Shown one piece after another: positions 16,095 to 24,246 of a stretch of 64,000 bases of DNA. The notes below the pieces were generated by a model. That model saw only the letters and a program-made list of their open reading frames with translations, did not search any database and was not told the DNA's origin. Position numbers and translations under genes: made by a program. The stretch comes from Fervidifonticultor_A sp037443565. GTDB taxonomy: Bacteria > Sysuimicrobiota > Sysuimicrobiia > Sysuimicrobiales > Humicultoraceae. The stretch is from positions 3,507-67,506 of the forward strand of contig JBBIOB010000008.1 of the NCBI GenBank assembly GCA_037443565.1, written 5' to 3'. How positions within the stretch are numbered: the first letter of the stretch is position 1; each line of letters starts with the position of its first letter.

Positions 16095-17045
16095 TCACGT
16101 CCGCTGCAGCATGAACTGTTCCACCTGGTCGCGCGTGGGGATCGGCATGACCGCGCCGGGTCCGAGCGTCGTGAGCGCACCCACGGCATTGGCGAACCGG
16201 GCCGCGGCCTCCGGCGACGCGCCGCGCAGCCACTCGAGCACGAATCCGGCGTTGAAGGCGTCGCCCGCACCGGTGGCATCGACCGCCTCCACGCGCCAGC
16301 CGTCCACATGGACCCGCCTCCCGTCGCGCGTCGCAACGGTGCAGCCCCGCGGGCCCTGCCGGAGGACCACGATCGTCGGGCCGCGTTCCAACACCCGCGC
16401 GACCACCTCGTCGGCGGCCAGCGGGCCGAAGAGGTGGCTGGCATCCTCGCTGCTGAGGAAGACGAGGTCGGCCCGCCCGAAGGCGTCGGTGACGATCTCC
16501 CGCAACTGCTCCACCGCCATCAGACCGGGCCGCACGTTGGCATCGTAGCTCACCGTCACCCCGCGGGCGCGGGCGATGGCCATCGCCGCGACCGCAGCGT
16601 CGCGCGCCGACGCAGAGATCGCCTGCGTGATGCCGCTCGTGTGCACGAGGCGCGCCGCGCCGAGGTATGTGGCGTCGAGGTCCGCCGGCCCCAGCCGGCT
16701 GGCCGGCGACCCGGCCCGGTAGTAAGTGAAGCTATGCCTGCCGTCCTGGTCAAGCGCGATGAAGTACACGGCGGTTCGCCCCTCGGGTTCCACGATGACC
16801 CGCGACGCATCCACACCTTCGCGACGCCAGAGGTCGAGGAACGACCGGCCGAACTCGTCGCCACCCACCCGCGTCATATAGCCGCACGAACCGCCCAGGC
16901 GCGCCGCGGCGACGATGAAGTTCGAGGTGTCGCCGCCCCACCCCCGGTGGAAGGTGCGGACCGTCGACAGCCGGCCCCGCTCGGCCGCCGCGAACTCCGC
17001 CATCGGCTCGCCCAGCGCAATGATCTCAGGCACGGTGCTCCCCAT
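16095..17045 (-). CDS. PfkB-family carbohydrate kinase, 2-keto-3-deoxygluconate kinase-like
   Basis: Phosphorylates a sugar or sugar acid with ATP. N-terminal ALGEPMAEF and GGDTSNFIVAAARLG, and the C-terminal catalytic GAGDAFNAGF with its aspartate, define the ribokinase superfamily. The early GEPMAEF resembles KdgK enzymes. 316 residues. It starts one base after the RraA-like stop. With that neighbour it suggests catabolism of a deoxy-keto sugar acid; the true substrate needs assay. Confidence 0.82.
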   Translation of the reverse strand: MGSTVPEIIALGEPMAEFAAAERGRLSTVRTFHRGWGGDTSNFIVAAARLGGSCGYMTRVGGDEFGRSFLDLWRREGVDASRVIVEPEGRTAVYFIALDQDGRHSFTYYRAGSPASRLGPADLDATYLGAARLVHTSGITQAISASARDAAVAAMAIARARGVTVSYDANVRPGLMAVEQLREIVTDAFGRADLVFLSSEDASHLFGPLAADEVVARVLERGPTIVVLRQGPRGCTVATRDGRRVHVDGWRVEAVDATGAGDAFNAGFVLEWLRGASPEAAARFANAVGALTTLGPGAVMPIPTRDQVEQFMLQRT

Positions 17046-17702
17046 CTAGATCCGCGCGAACTCGTCCAAGGCCTTGAGGATCGATCCCGTGCGCCGGATG
17101 GCCTCGGCCATGCGCTGCTCGGTCTGTTCGATTTCGGTCGCGACCCGCAGCACCTCGGCGGCGTGGTTCCGCGGGACGACTACGACGCCGTCCGCATCGC
17201 CCACGATGATGTCGCCCGGGTGTACCCTGACGCCGCCGCAGGTGACCGGGACGTCGCGGCCGACGGTGACGAATCGGCCGACGGTGGTCGATGGGATCAC
17301 CGTACGCGAGAACACCGGAAAGCCCATCTGGCGGATCTCCTCGACGTCGCGAGCTCCGGCGTCGAGCACCGCGCCGGCCAGCTTGCGCGTCACCGCCGCG
17401 GTGGTCATCAGCCCGCCCCAGCAGGCCACGTTCCGACTCGCATCCGCGTCTTCCATCCCGATGACGACCACCGCACCGGCCGGCGCGCCGTCGATCGTCT
17501 CCAGAGCATGCGTCGGGGGGTGCGCCTCCAGGGCCTGCCGCTCGAGCACGGTGACCGCCGGGCCCACAAGCTTGGCGGCAAGGATCGGCTTGATCTCATG
17601 GGTCATGAAGCCGGGGCGTCTGACCACGCGATCGACCGCGTCGGCCACCGAAGCCGTCGCCACATCCCGGAAGCCCTCGATGATCGTGCGGAGATCCTCC
17701 AT
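17046..17702 (-). CDS. RraA-family protein (4-hydroxy-4-methyl-2-oxoglutarate aldolase-like)
   Basis: Small trimeric fold once misnamed MenG. It shows the Gx20RD-type active site (GGLMTTAAVTRKLAG...DAGARDVEEI) and the family ending VHPGDIIVGDADGVVVVP. Bacterial members cleave 2-oxo-4-hydroxy acids or decarboxylate oxaloacetate. 218 residues from the ATG at 17702 behind GGAGGTG. Being adjacent to the kinase, it may cleave or process a sugar-acid-derived oxo acid. Confidence 0.82.
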   Translation of the reverse strand: MEDLRTIIEGFRDVATASVADAVDRVVRRPGFMTHEIKPILAAKLVGPAVTVLERQALEAHPPTHALETIDGAPAGAVVVIGMEDADASRNVACWGGLMTTAAVTRKLAGAVLDAGARDVEEIRQMGFPVFSRTVIPSTTVGRFVTVGRDVPVTCGGVRVHPGDIIVGDADGVVVVPRNHAAEVLRVATEIEQTEQRMAEAIRRTGSILKALDEFARI

Positions 17703-17735
17703 ACGGCCCGCACCTCCTCTGTGTCCGGATGTCCG

Positions 17736-17749
17736 CTTTGTGGACAAAG
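17736..17749. promoter_or_regulatory. Short palindrome in a divergent region
   Basis: CTTTGT and ACAAAG flank two bases in the 209-bp region between the RraA-like gene and the split transketolase. It is an AT-richer patch in a GC-rich region and could be an operator for either direction. No regulator gene is adjacent. Confidence 0.35.
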
Positions 17750-17911
17750 TGGCCTTATCGTGAGATCCACGGCAATCGTGGCACACGCCCGGCGCACCGT
17801 CAAGGCGCCGCGCCGCCCGGCGCGGCAGGGTAGCCGTTCACCAGCACAGAACCCACACACTGTTCGTGGCCGTTCATCCTGGTACAGTGCTGCAACCGCG
17901 AGGAGCCCCTG

Positions 17912-18757
17912 ATGGATCCGTCGGTTGACGTGCGCGCGCTCGAAGCCCGCGCGCGCGAGTTCCGCAAGACCATCTTGAAGATCATCACCCGGGCCGGCTC
18001 CGGCCATCCCGGCGGATCGCTCTCGGCCATCGACATCCTGACCGTCCTCTACTTCCACCACATGCGCCACGACCCGGCGAATCCCACGTGGCCCGACCGA
18101 GACCGCTTCGTCCTGAGCAAGGGCCATGGGTGCCCGGCCTGGTACGTGGTCCTGGCCGAGGCGGGGTATTTCGATCCGCGGCACCTGCAGACGCTGCGCG
18201 AGCTCAACAGCATCCTGCAGGGCCATCCCGACATGACGCGCACGCCGGGCGTGGACATGTCCACCGGCTCGCTGGGCCTGGGCTTCTCCGCGGCCATCGG
18301 CATGGCGATGGCCGGCAGGCTGGACGGCCGCCCCTACCGGGTGTACGCGATGCTCGGCGACGGGGAGTCGCAGGAAGGGGCGGTCTGGGAGGGAGCGTTG
18401 CTGGCGGCGCACTACGGCCTCGACAACCTGACGGCGATCACCGACCGCAACGGGCTGCAGCAGACCGGCCGCACCGAGGAGCGGATCCGCCTGGATCCGC
18501 TCGCCGACAAATGGCGCGCGTTCGGCTGGGACGTGCAGGAGATCGACGGGCACGACCTGGCGGCCATCGCCGGCGCGCTGGAACGCGCCGGGACGGTCCG
18601 CGGCCGGCCGCAGGCGATCATCGCGCGCACGGTGAAGGGCAAGGGCGTCTCGTTCCTTGAGGGGGTGGTGGGCTTCCACGGCAAGGCCCTGACACCCGCG
18701 GAACTCGACCGCGCGCTGACAGAGCTCGACGGGGCGCCGGCGGGCGGACGGAGGTAG
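17912..18757 (+). CDS. Transketolase, N-terminal subunit
   Basis: Thiamine-diphosphate-binding half of a two-gene transketolase. GHPGGSLSAIDILTVLYF, SKGHGCPAWY and the cofactor motif GDGESQEGAVWEGALLAAHYGLDN...DRN are present. 281 residues; the ATG at 17912 follows GAGGAGCC. It pairs with the next gene four bases downstream. Split transketolases often serve substrate-specific pathways rather than the housekeeping pentose phosphate route; here the neighbours are a sugar-acid kinase and an RraA-like protein. Confidence 0.93.
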   Translation: MDPSVDVRALEARAREFRKTILKIITRAGSGHPGGSLSAIDILTVLYFHHMRHDPANPTWPDRDRFVLSKGHGCPAWYVVLAEAGYFDPRHLQTLRELNSILQGHPDMTRTPGVDMSTGSLGLGFSAAIGMAMAGRLDGRPYRVYAMLGDGESQEGAVWEGALLAAHYGLDNLTAITDRNGLQQTGRTEERIRLDPLADKWRAFGWDVQEIDGHDLAAIAGALERAGTVRGRPQAIIARTVKGKGVSFLEGVVGFHGKALTPAELDRALTELDGAPAGGRR

Positions 18758-18761
18758 CAGG

Positions 18762-19730
18762 ATGGCGATCCGGCTCGCGCAGACATCCGCCTCACAGGCC
18801 ACCCGGGACGCCTACGGCGAGGCGCTGGTGGCCGTCGCCCGGAACAACCCGCGCATCGTGGCGCTCACCGGCGACCTGCGTGACTCCAACCGTCTGGAGG
18901 CGTTCGCGGCCGCCTACCCTGACCGGTTCATCGAGTGCGGGATCGCGGAGCAGAATATGGCCGGGGTCGCGGCGGGCCTGGCCACATGCGGGAAGATCCC
19001 GTTCGTGAGCTCGTTTGCCGCGTTCTCGCCCGGGCGGTGCTACGACCAGATCCGCGTGCTCATCGCGCAGCCCCGCCTCAGCGTCAAGCTGGTCAGCACG
19101 CACGGCGGGATCACGGTGGGCGAGGACGGCATGAGTGCGCAGGCCGTCGAGGAGCTCGCGATGATGCGCGCGCTGGCCAATATGACAGTCCTCGTCCCGG
19201 CCGACGCGGTCGAGACCGCACAGGCCATCGGGGCGCTGACAGAACACGTCGGCCCGGCGTACATGCGCCTGGGCCGATCCGCCGTGCCGGTCCTCTTTGA
19301 TGACGGCTATCGCTTTGCCATCGGCACCGCGCCGGTGCTCCGCGACGGGGACGACGTTGCGATCGCGGCGTGCGGGGTCATGGTCAGCCGGGCCCTGGCC
19401 GCCGCGGACACCCTGGCCGCCGAGGGGATCTCGGCCAGGGTCCTCAACTGTTCAACGCTGAAGCCGCTCGACGCATCGGCGATCGTCGCGGCCGCGCGGG
19501 AAACGGGCGCCATCGTCACCGCGGAAGAGCACACGGTCTACGGTGGCCTTGGCGGCGCGGTGTGCGAGGTCGCGGCGGCGCATCATCCGGTGCCGGTCGA
19601 GCGCGTGGGCTTGCAGGACTGCTACGGCGAGTCCGGATCCCCTGAGGCGCTGCTGGAGAAGTACGGGCTCACCGCCGCGGCGATCGCATCGGCCGCCCGC
19701 CGCGCGGTCAGTCGGAAGACGCGCCCCTAG
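18762..19730 (+). CDS. Transketolase, C-terminal subunit
   Basis: Pyrimidine-binding and C-terminal domains of transketolase: TGDLRDSNRLEAFAAAYPDRFIECGIAEQNM with the catalytic glutamate, STHGGITVGEDG, and the C-terminal EEHTVYGGLGGAVCEV. 322 residues; start at 18762 after GGAGGTAGCAGG. Its stop codon shares the CTAG palindrome with the stop of the convergent permease gene. Confidence 0.93.
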   Translation: MAIRLAQTSASQATRDAYGEALVAVARNNPRIVALTGDLRDSNRLEAFAAAYPDRFIECGIAEQNMAGVAAGLATCGKIPFVSSFAAFSPGRCYDQIRVLIAQPRLSVKLVSTHGGITVGEDGMSAQAVEELAMMRALANMTVLVPADAVETAQAIGALTEHVGPAYMRLGRSAVPVLFDDGYRFAIGTAPVLRDGDDVAIAACGVMVSRALAAADTLAAEGISARVLNCSTLKPLDASAIVAAARETGAIVTAEEHTVYGGLGGAVCEVAAAHHPVPVERVGLQDCYGESGSPEALLEKYGLTAAAIASAARRAVSRKTRP

Positions 19731-21640
19731 TCCCCCCGGAGCCCGCGTGCGATGGACGGCGCAGTCTTGGGCCGCCGACGGGCCGCCACACGGTAGGCAG
19801 GAACCGGCGCGGCCGGGCGCGCCGCCGCTCCCCACTCACGGCCGAGCCTCAGCCTGGCCCCCGGCGAGTATGTCGGCGGCTTGGGCCGGCTGAGACTCTG
19901 GGCCAGCGCGCCGAACGCCCAGGCCGAAGCCGCCAGGAACACGGTCGGAAACGCGATCAGCCACCAGTCTCCGCGGTGCATGGCTTCACGTGCGCGCCAC
20001 AGCAGCGTCCCCCAGCTCGGCGTGGTCGGCGCGACGGTGAACCCAAGAAAGCCCAGCGTGGCCTCCAGCAGGATGAAGCCCGGCACGAGCGCGAGCGCCG
20101 CCCCAAGCACCGGCCGCGCCAGGTGTGGGAGCAGGTGGCGCTCGCCGATCCAGAGTCGCGCCGCGCCGGAGGCCCGCGCCGCCTCGACGAACGACCAGCG
20201 CCGCGCGTCGGCCAGGAGCGCCGCCAGCGGCCCGATCAGCGTGGCACAGCCGATCACCGCGAGCCACGCCGCGATAAACGCTGGTTCGCGGCCCGCGGTG
20301 GCGATCGCGGCCAGCAGGACGCCCAGCGACGGCACGGCCAGCGCAACACGGCCTGCTCCGTGCAGCGGCGCCTGCCATTCCGGACGCGCGCTCACCGCGG
20401 CGGCGAGCCCCGCGGCGGCGAGCCCCGCGGCGACGGCGGCGCCGAGCGCCATCCCCAGGCTCGTACGTCCCGCGTACAGGAGACGGCTGAACAGATCGCG
20501 GCCAGAGGCGTCGGTCCCCATCCAGTGCCGGAGCGAGGGCGGCATGTTGATCTCGTCGAGCAGCACCTGGTCCGGCGGGAACGTGGCGACAAGCGGAGCC
20601 GCTGCCGCACCCATGACCACGAGCGCGGTGATCGCCATGGCCACACGGGCTCGGAGGTCCGGCGGGGTCAGTGGCGCCGGCCGACGCACGACGGTCCGGC
20701 GCGCGGCACCGATCGCCGCAGGATCGGTCCCCAGACGCCCCGAGGCCAGGCGGAGGACGATCTCGCCTGCGACGGCGATCGCGGCGAGCACGAGCAGGAC
20801 CGCCTGCATCACCGGGATGTCGCGCTGCCCGACGGCGCGCGTGAAGCTGCGCCCGATGCCGGGCCAGTTGAAGATCTCCTCCACGACCAGGAGTCCGGAG
20901 AGCAGCACCGACAGGGCCGGGAGAGGGCGTGCCAGCACGGTCTTCGCCGCCACGCCGGCCGCGTGCCGCCACAGCACCCGTCGCTCCGAGAGGCCCCTGG
21001 CGCGGGCCGCTTCGAGAAACCGCGCCCCGAGCACCTCGGAGAGCTCGCCGCGGAGCTGCTGCGCCATCCAGGCCGCCACGGGCAGCGACAGGCTGATCGT
21101 CGGCAACAGCAGCCCCAACCAGAGCGCGGCGTCGAACGGATTCAGCTCAAACGGCGGGAGAATGGGGATCAGCGTCAGCCGCACGGCGAAGGCGTACACC
21201 GTCGCGGACGCGACCAGGAACACCGGTATCGCCACACCGAGGGCGATGACCCCGCGCCCGGCCCACGAGAACGCCCCCCGGCAGGCGGCGGCGACCGCCA
21301 GGGGGACGGCCAGCAGCCAGGCCGCAGCAGCCGCGGACGTCGCGAGCAGGAGCGACCACGGCAGGCGCCTCCAGATCTCCGGCCCGATGTCCCGGCGCGT
21401 GGCCAGCGACGTGCCGAACTCCCCCCGGACGGCCCGCCCGGCCCACAGCGCGTACTGGAACGGGATCGGGGTGTCGAGGCGGTACCACTCGCGCAGCCGG
21501 TGGATCTGCTCCTCGCGCACTCCCTGGCGAAACCCGATCATGAAGCGGGCCGGATCCATCGGCGCAAGGTGCATGAACCCGAACGCCACAAACGACGCGC
21601 CGAGCAGGGTCAACAGGCCGGCGGCGAGCGCCCGGCGCAT
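19727..21640 (-). CDS. Fused DppB-DppC-type ABC transporter permease
   Basis: 637 residues containing two complete binding-protein-dependent permease units. Residues 1-300 match DppB (LREWYRLDTPIPFQYALW, GEFGTSL, EAARARGLSERRVLWRHA, VEEIFNWPGIG). Residues about 325-590 match DppC (MGTDASGRDLFSRLLYAGRTSLG, FVEAARASGAARLWIGERHLLPH, LEATLGFLGFT). Normally these are separate proteins. It starts seven bases after sufU, so it is probably the last gene of the suf operon. No binding protein or ATPase gene is nearby; the substrate may be a peptide or a metal chelate. The basic C-terminal tail of about 45 residues is not conserved-looking. Confidence 0.88.
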   Translation of the reverse strand: MRRALAAGLLTLLGASFVAFGFMHLAPMDPARFMIGFRQGVREEQIHRLREWYRLDTPIPFQYALWAGRAVRGEFGTSLATRRDIGPEIWRRLPWSLLLATSAAAAAWLLAVPLAVAAACRGAFSWAGRGVIALGVAIPVFLVASATVYAFAVRLTLIPILPPFELNPFDAALWLGLLLPTISLSLPVAAWMAQQLRGELSEVLGARFLEAARARGLSERRVLWRHAAGVAAKTVLARPLPALSVLLSGLLVVEEIFNWPGIGRSFTRAVGQRDIPVMQAVLLVLAAIAVAGEIVLRLASGRLGTDPAAIGAARRTVVRRPAPLTPPDLRARVAMAITALVVMGAAAAPLVATFPPDQVLLDEINMPPSLRHWMGTDASGRDLFSRLLYAGRTSLGMALGAAVAAGLAAAGLAAAVSARPEWQAPLHGAGRVALAVPSLGVLLAAIATAGREPAFIAAWLAVIGCATLIGPLAALLADARRWSFVEAARASGAARLWIGERHLLPHLARPVLGAALALVPGFILLEATLGFLGFTVAPTTPSWGTLLWRAREAMHRGDWWLIAFPTVFLAASAWAFGALAQSLSRPKPPTYSPGARLRLGREWGAAARPAAPVPAYRVAARRRPKTAPSIARGLRGD

Positions 21641-21647
21641 CGGCGCA

Positions 21648-22109
21648 CTACCCCTCGGTCTCGGTCGTCGACAGAGACGGCGTACGTCCCGCGGCGTGAT
21701 CGTCGAGGCCCTGCTCGAGCGCCACCCACGACAGGGTCGCGCACTTGATCCGCACGGGGAACTTCCGGACGCCCTGGAGGGCGACCAGGTCGCCCAGGGC
21801 CTCGGGCGGCTGGTGCCCGCGCATCATCTCCTTGAAGGCGTGGATGAGATCGCGCACCTCGGCGATCGTCTTGCCCCTGATGGCCTCGGTCATCATCGAG
21901 GTGGACGCCTGACTGATCGAGCAGCCGCGGCCCTCGAACCGGACGTCGTCCACGCGGCCCTCGCGAAGACGCACGTACAGCGCCAGCTCGTCGCCGCAGA
22001 GGGGGTTGGCGCCCTCGACCGCGATGTCGTTGGGTTCCAGCCGGCCGCGGTTACGCGGGTGCGCGTAGTGGTCGAGAATCACTTCGCGGTACAGGTCGTC
22101 AAGGGCCAC
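21648..22109 (-). CDS. sufU: SUF scaffold / sulfurtransferase SufU
   Basis: Zinc-dependent sulfur acceptor partner of SufS. Cysteines in NPLCGDE, GCSISQAS and KCATLSW, plus the SufU insertion region (HAFKEMMRGHQPPEALGDLVALQGVRKFPVR), distinguish it from IscU. 153 residues. It is separated from sufS by a DUF2269-like gene in the same run. Confidence 0.93.
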   Translation of the reverse strand: MALDDLYREVILDHYAHPRNRGRLEPNDIAVEGANPLCGDELALYVRLREGRVDDVRFEGRGCSISQASTSMMTEAIRGKTIAEVRDLIHAFKEMMRGHQPPEALGDLVALQGVRKFPVRIKCATLSWVALEQGLDDHAAGRTPSLSTTETEG

Positions 22110-22124
22110 AGCGCGGTCCCCGCA

Positions 22125-22586
22125 TCAACTCCACAGCGCCGGCTTCGCCACCATGAGGAAGACGATGACCACGACGATGCCGGCCAGGACGATCCCGATG
22201 GTCTGCGCCCGGTTCGACAGCGCCCGGAACTCGACGGAATCGGGACCCCGGGCCTCGAGCGTCTCGATCTGACGACGGAGCGTGGGCGTGTAGCCGAGGA
22301 GCCCGAGCACGACGATGAGGGCATAGAGGACGAGCGAGGTCAGCATCCAGGGCGCGCGCCAGCTGATCTCGCCGAGGTGCAGCATCGCCAGGCCGGTCAC
22401 CAGCACCAAGACGTACGCGGGGTTGGCAAGACGGTCGTCGAGCACCTTGATGCCGCGCAGGGTGAACGCGAGGTATCGCGGATCGCGCGCCGCCCGCGAC
22501 AGCCACACGCCGTACGTCACGTTAGCGCCAACCGCGACGATGGCAAGCAGGACGTGGGCGACCTTCAAGAACGTGTACAGGGTCAT
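22125..22586 (-). CDS. DUF2269-like four-helix membrane protein
   Basis: 153 residues with about four hydrophobic helices (FLKVAHVLLAIVAVGANVTY, AYVLVLVTGLAML, MLTSLVLYALIVVLGLLGY, IGIVLAGIVVVIVFLMV). The pattern fits predicted integral membrane proteins of the DUF2269 type; function unknown. It lies between sufS (47-bp gap) and sufU (15-bp gap) in the same direction, so it should be co-transcribed. A role in electron or metal supply to Fe-S assembly would be speculation. Confidence 0.7.
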   Translation of the reverse strand: MTLYTFLKVAHVLLAIVAVGANVTYGVWLSRAARDPRYLAFTLRGIKVLDDRLANPAYVLVLVTGLAMLHLGEISWRAPWMLTSLVLYALIVVLGLLGYTPTLRRQIETLEARGPDSVEFRALSNRAQTIGIVLAGIVVVIVFLMVAKPALWS

Positions 22587-22633
22587 GCGCGCCTCATTCG
22601 GGGCGGGAGGGCGGGCTCCCTCTTCCGACACCC

Positions 22634-23887
22634 CTAGCGGTGCTCGACGACGGGGCGCGCCTTCCGGTCGAACACCCTGCGGACATGCAGCAGCCCGTCG
22701 ACCAGCGCGTCGATGTCCTCGGGGATGCTGTACAGGTGCAGGCTGGCCCGCGCCGACGCCGGGATCCCGAAGCGCCGGTGCAGGGGCTGGGTGCAGTGGT
22801 GGCCGGCGCGGACCGCGATGCCGTCCCCGTCGAGCACCTGGGCGATGTCGTGCGGATGCGCCACGTCCAACGTGAAGCTCAGCGCGCCGCCGCGGTCGCG
22901 GGCCTCGAGAGGACCGTAGATGCGCAGGCCAGGGACCTCCTGCAGCCGCCGGAGCCCATACGCGGTGAGGTCGTGCTCGTGCGCCGCGATGGCCTCGAGC
23001 CCGATCCGCCGCAGGTAGTCGACCGCCGCGCCCAACGCGATGCTGTCGGCGATGTTGGGCGTCCCCGCCTCGAACTTGTGCGGCGGCCCTTTGTAGGTCG
23101 ACCGGTCGAGACCCACGTGCATGATCATCTCGCCGCCGCCGTGGTAGGGCGGCATGGCATCCAACAGGTCGTATCGGCCCCACAGGCCGCCGCTGCCGGT
23201 CGGGCCGAGCATTTTGTGGCCGGAGAACGCCAGGAAGTCCGCGCCGAGCGCCCCGACGTCGACCGCTTGATGCGGCACGCTCTGCGCGCCGTCCACCACG
23301 ACCACCGCGCCTGCGGCATGGGCCCGGTCGGCGATCTGGCGGACGGGGTTGACGGTCCCGAGCACGTTGGACTGGTGCGTCACCGCGACCACCTTCGTGC
23401 GGTCGCCCAGCAGCCGGTCGAAGCCCGCAAGGTCGAGCCGGCCGTCATCGGTGATCGGGATGTAGCGGAGCGTCGCGCCCCGCTCGGCCGCAAGCAGCTG
23501 CCAGGGCACGATGTTGCTGTGGTGCTCCATCTCGGTGAGCACGATCTCGTCACCGGCGCCCACATGCGCGCGGCCCCAGGACGCGGCCACCAGGTTGAGC
23601 GCCTCCGTGGTCCCGCGGGTGAAGATGATCTCCTCGGGCCGCGCGGCGCCCAGGAAGGCGGCGACGTTCGCCCGAGCGGCCTCGTACCGCGCCGTGGCTT
23701 CCTCGGCAAGCCGGTACACCCCGCGGTGCACGTTGGCGTTGTACTCGTGGTAGTAGCGGATGAGCGCGTCGAGCACCTCGCGGGGTTTCTGCGAGGTCGC
23801 CGCGCTGTCCAGGTAGACCAGCCGCCGGCCGCCGACCGTCTGGTGGAGCAGCGGGAAATCGTCCCGGACGCGATGGCCGAGCGTCAT
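22634..23887 (-). CDS. sufS: Cysteine desulfurase SufS
   Basis: PLP enzyme that takes sulfur from cysteine and passes it to SufU. PLP lysine in FLAFSGHKMLGPTG, catalytic cysteine in VRAGHHCTQPLHRRF, N-terminal YLDSAATSQKP. 417 residues, standard group II length. Between the Rieske gene (13-bp gap) and the DUF2269-like gene. Confidence 0.96.
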   Translation of the reverse strand: MTLGHRVRDDFPLLHQTVGGRRLVYLDSAATSQKPREVLDALIRYYHEYNANVHRGVYRLAEEATARYEAARANVAAFLGAARPEEIIFTRGTTEALNLVAASWGRAHVGAGDEIVLTEMEHHSNIVPWQLLAAERGATLRYIPITDDGRLDLAGFDRLLGDRTKVVAVTHQSNVLGTVNPVRQIADRAHAAGAVVVVDGAQSVPHQAVDVGALGADFLAFSGHKMLGPTGSGGLWGRYDLLDAMPPYHGGGEMIMHVGLDRSTYKGPPHKFEAGTPNIADSIALGAAVDYLRRIGLEAIAAHEHDLTAYGLRRLQEVPGLRIYGPLEARDRGGALSFTLDVAHPHDIAQVLDGDGIAVRAGHHCTQPLHRRFGIPASARASLHLYSIPEDIDALVDGLLHVRRVFDRKARPVVEHR

Positions 23888-23900
23888 GGGTTCGCCCCCC

Positions 23901-24245
23901 TCAGGGCTTGTGCGGCATCCCCTGCCCGGGCCGGGCCTCCAGCGACAGCAGGATATCCTGGCCCTCCACCCTGACCGGATAGGTCCGCACCGGCCGGACC
24001 GCCGGGAACGACATGACGCGGCCGGTGGCCAGGTGAAAGCGCGAGCCGTGCTTGGGGCACACGATCAGCTCGCCTACCACCGGCCCGGCAGAGAGCGACT
24101 CCTCTTCATGCGTGCACGTGTCGTCAATCGCGTAGATCGTCCCCCTGGAATTCACGACAGCGATCTTGCGGCCGTCGATGACGACCTGCCGTGCCGCCCC
24201 GGGCGGGAGGTCGCCGAGCGCGGCCACCTTCACGAACTCTGCCAT
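23901..24245 (-). CDS. Rieske [2Fe-2S] ferredoxin-like protein
   Basis: 114 residues with the Rieske ligands CTH (near 42-44) and CPKHGSRF (near 62-69). It lacks a signal peptide, so it is cytoplasmic and resembles NirD-like or biphenyl-dioxygenase-type ferredoxins. Placed between sufD and sufS, it is likely an electron donor in cluster assembly or a recipient of clusters; such genes recur in suf operons of several phyla. Confidence 0.88.
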   Translation of the reverse strand: MAEFVKVAALGDLPPGAARQVVIDGRKIAVVNSRGTIYAIDDTCTHEEESLSAGPVVGELIVCPKHGSRFHLATGRVMSFPAVRPVRTYPVRVEGQDILLSLEARPGQGMPHKP

Positions 24246-24246
24246 C

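Noticed and set aside
14679..17912. A 1077-codon plus-strand frame across the transporter and kinase genes
   Set aside because: Antisense to several recognised genes, low-complexity composition and no domain.
19881..22637. A 918-codon plus-strand frame opposite the fused permease and sufU
   Set aside because: Mirror of real genes; Ser/Arg/Ala-rich with no family resemblance.
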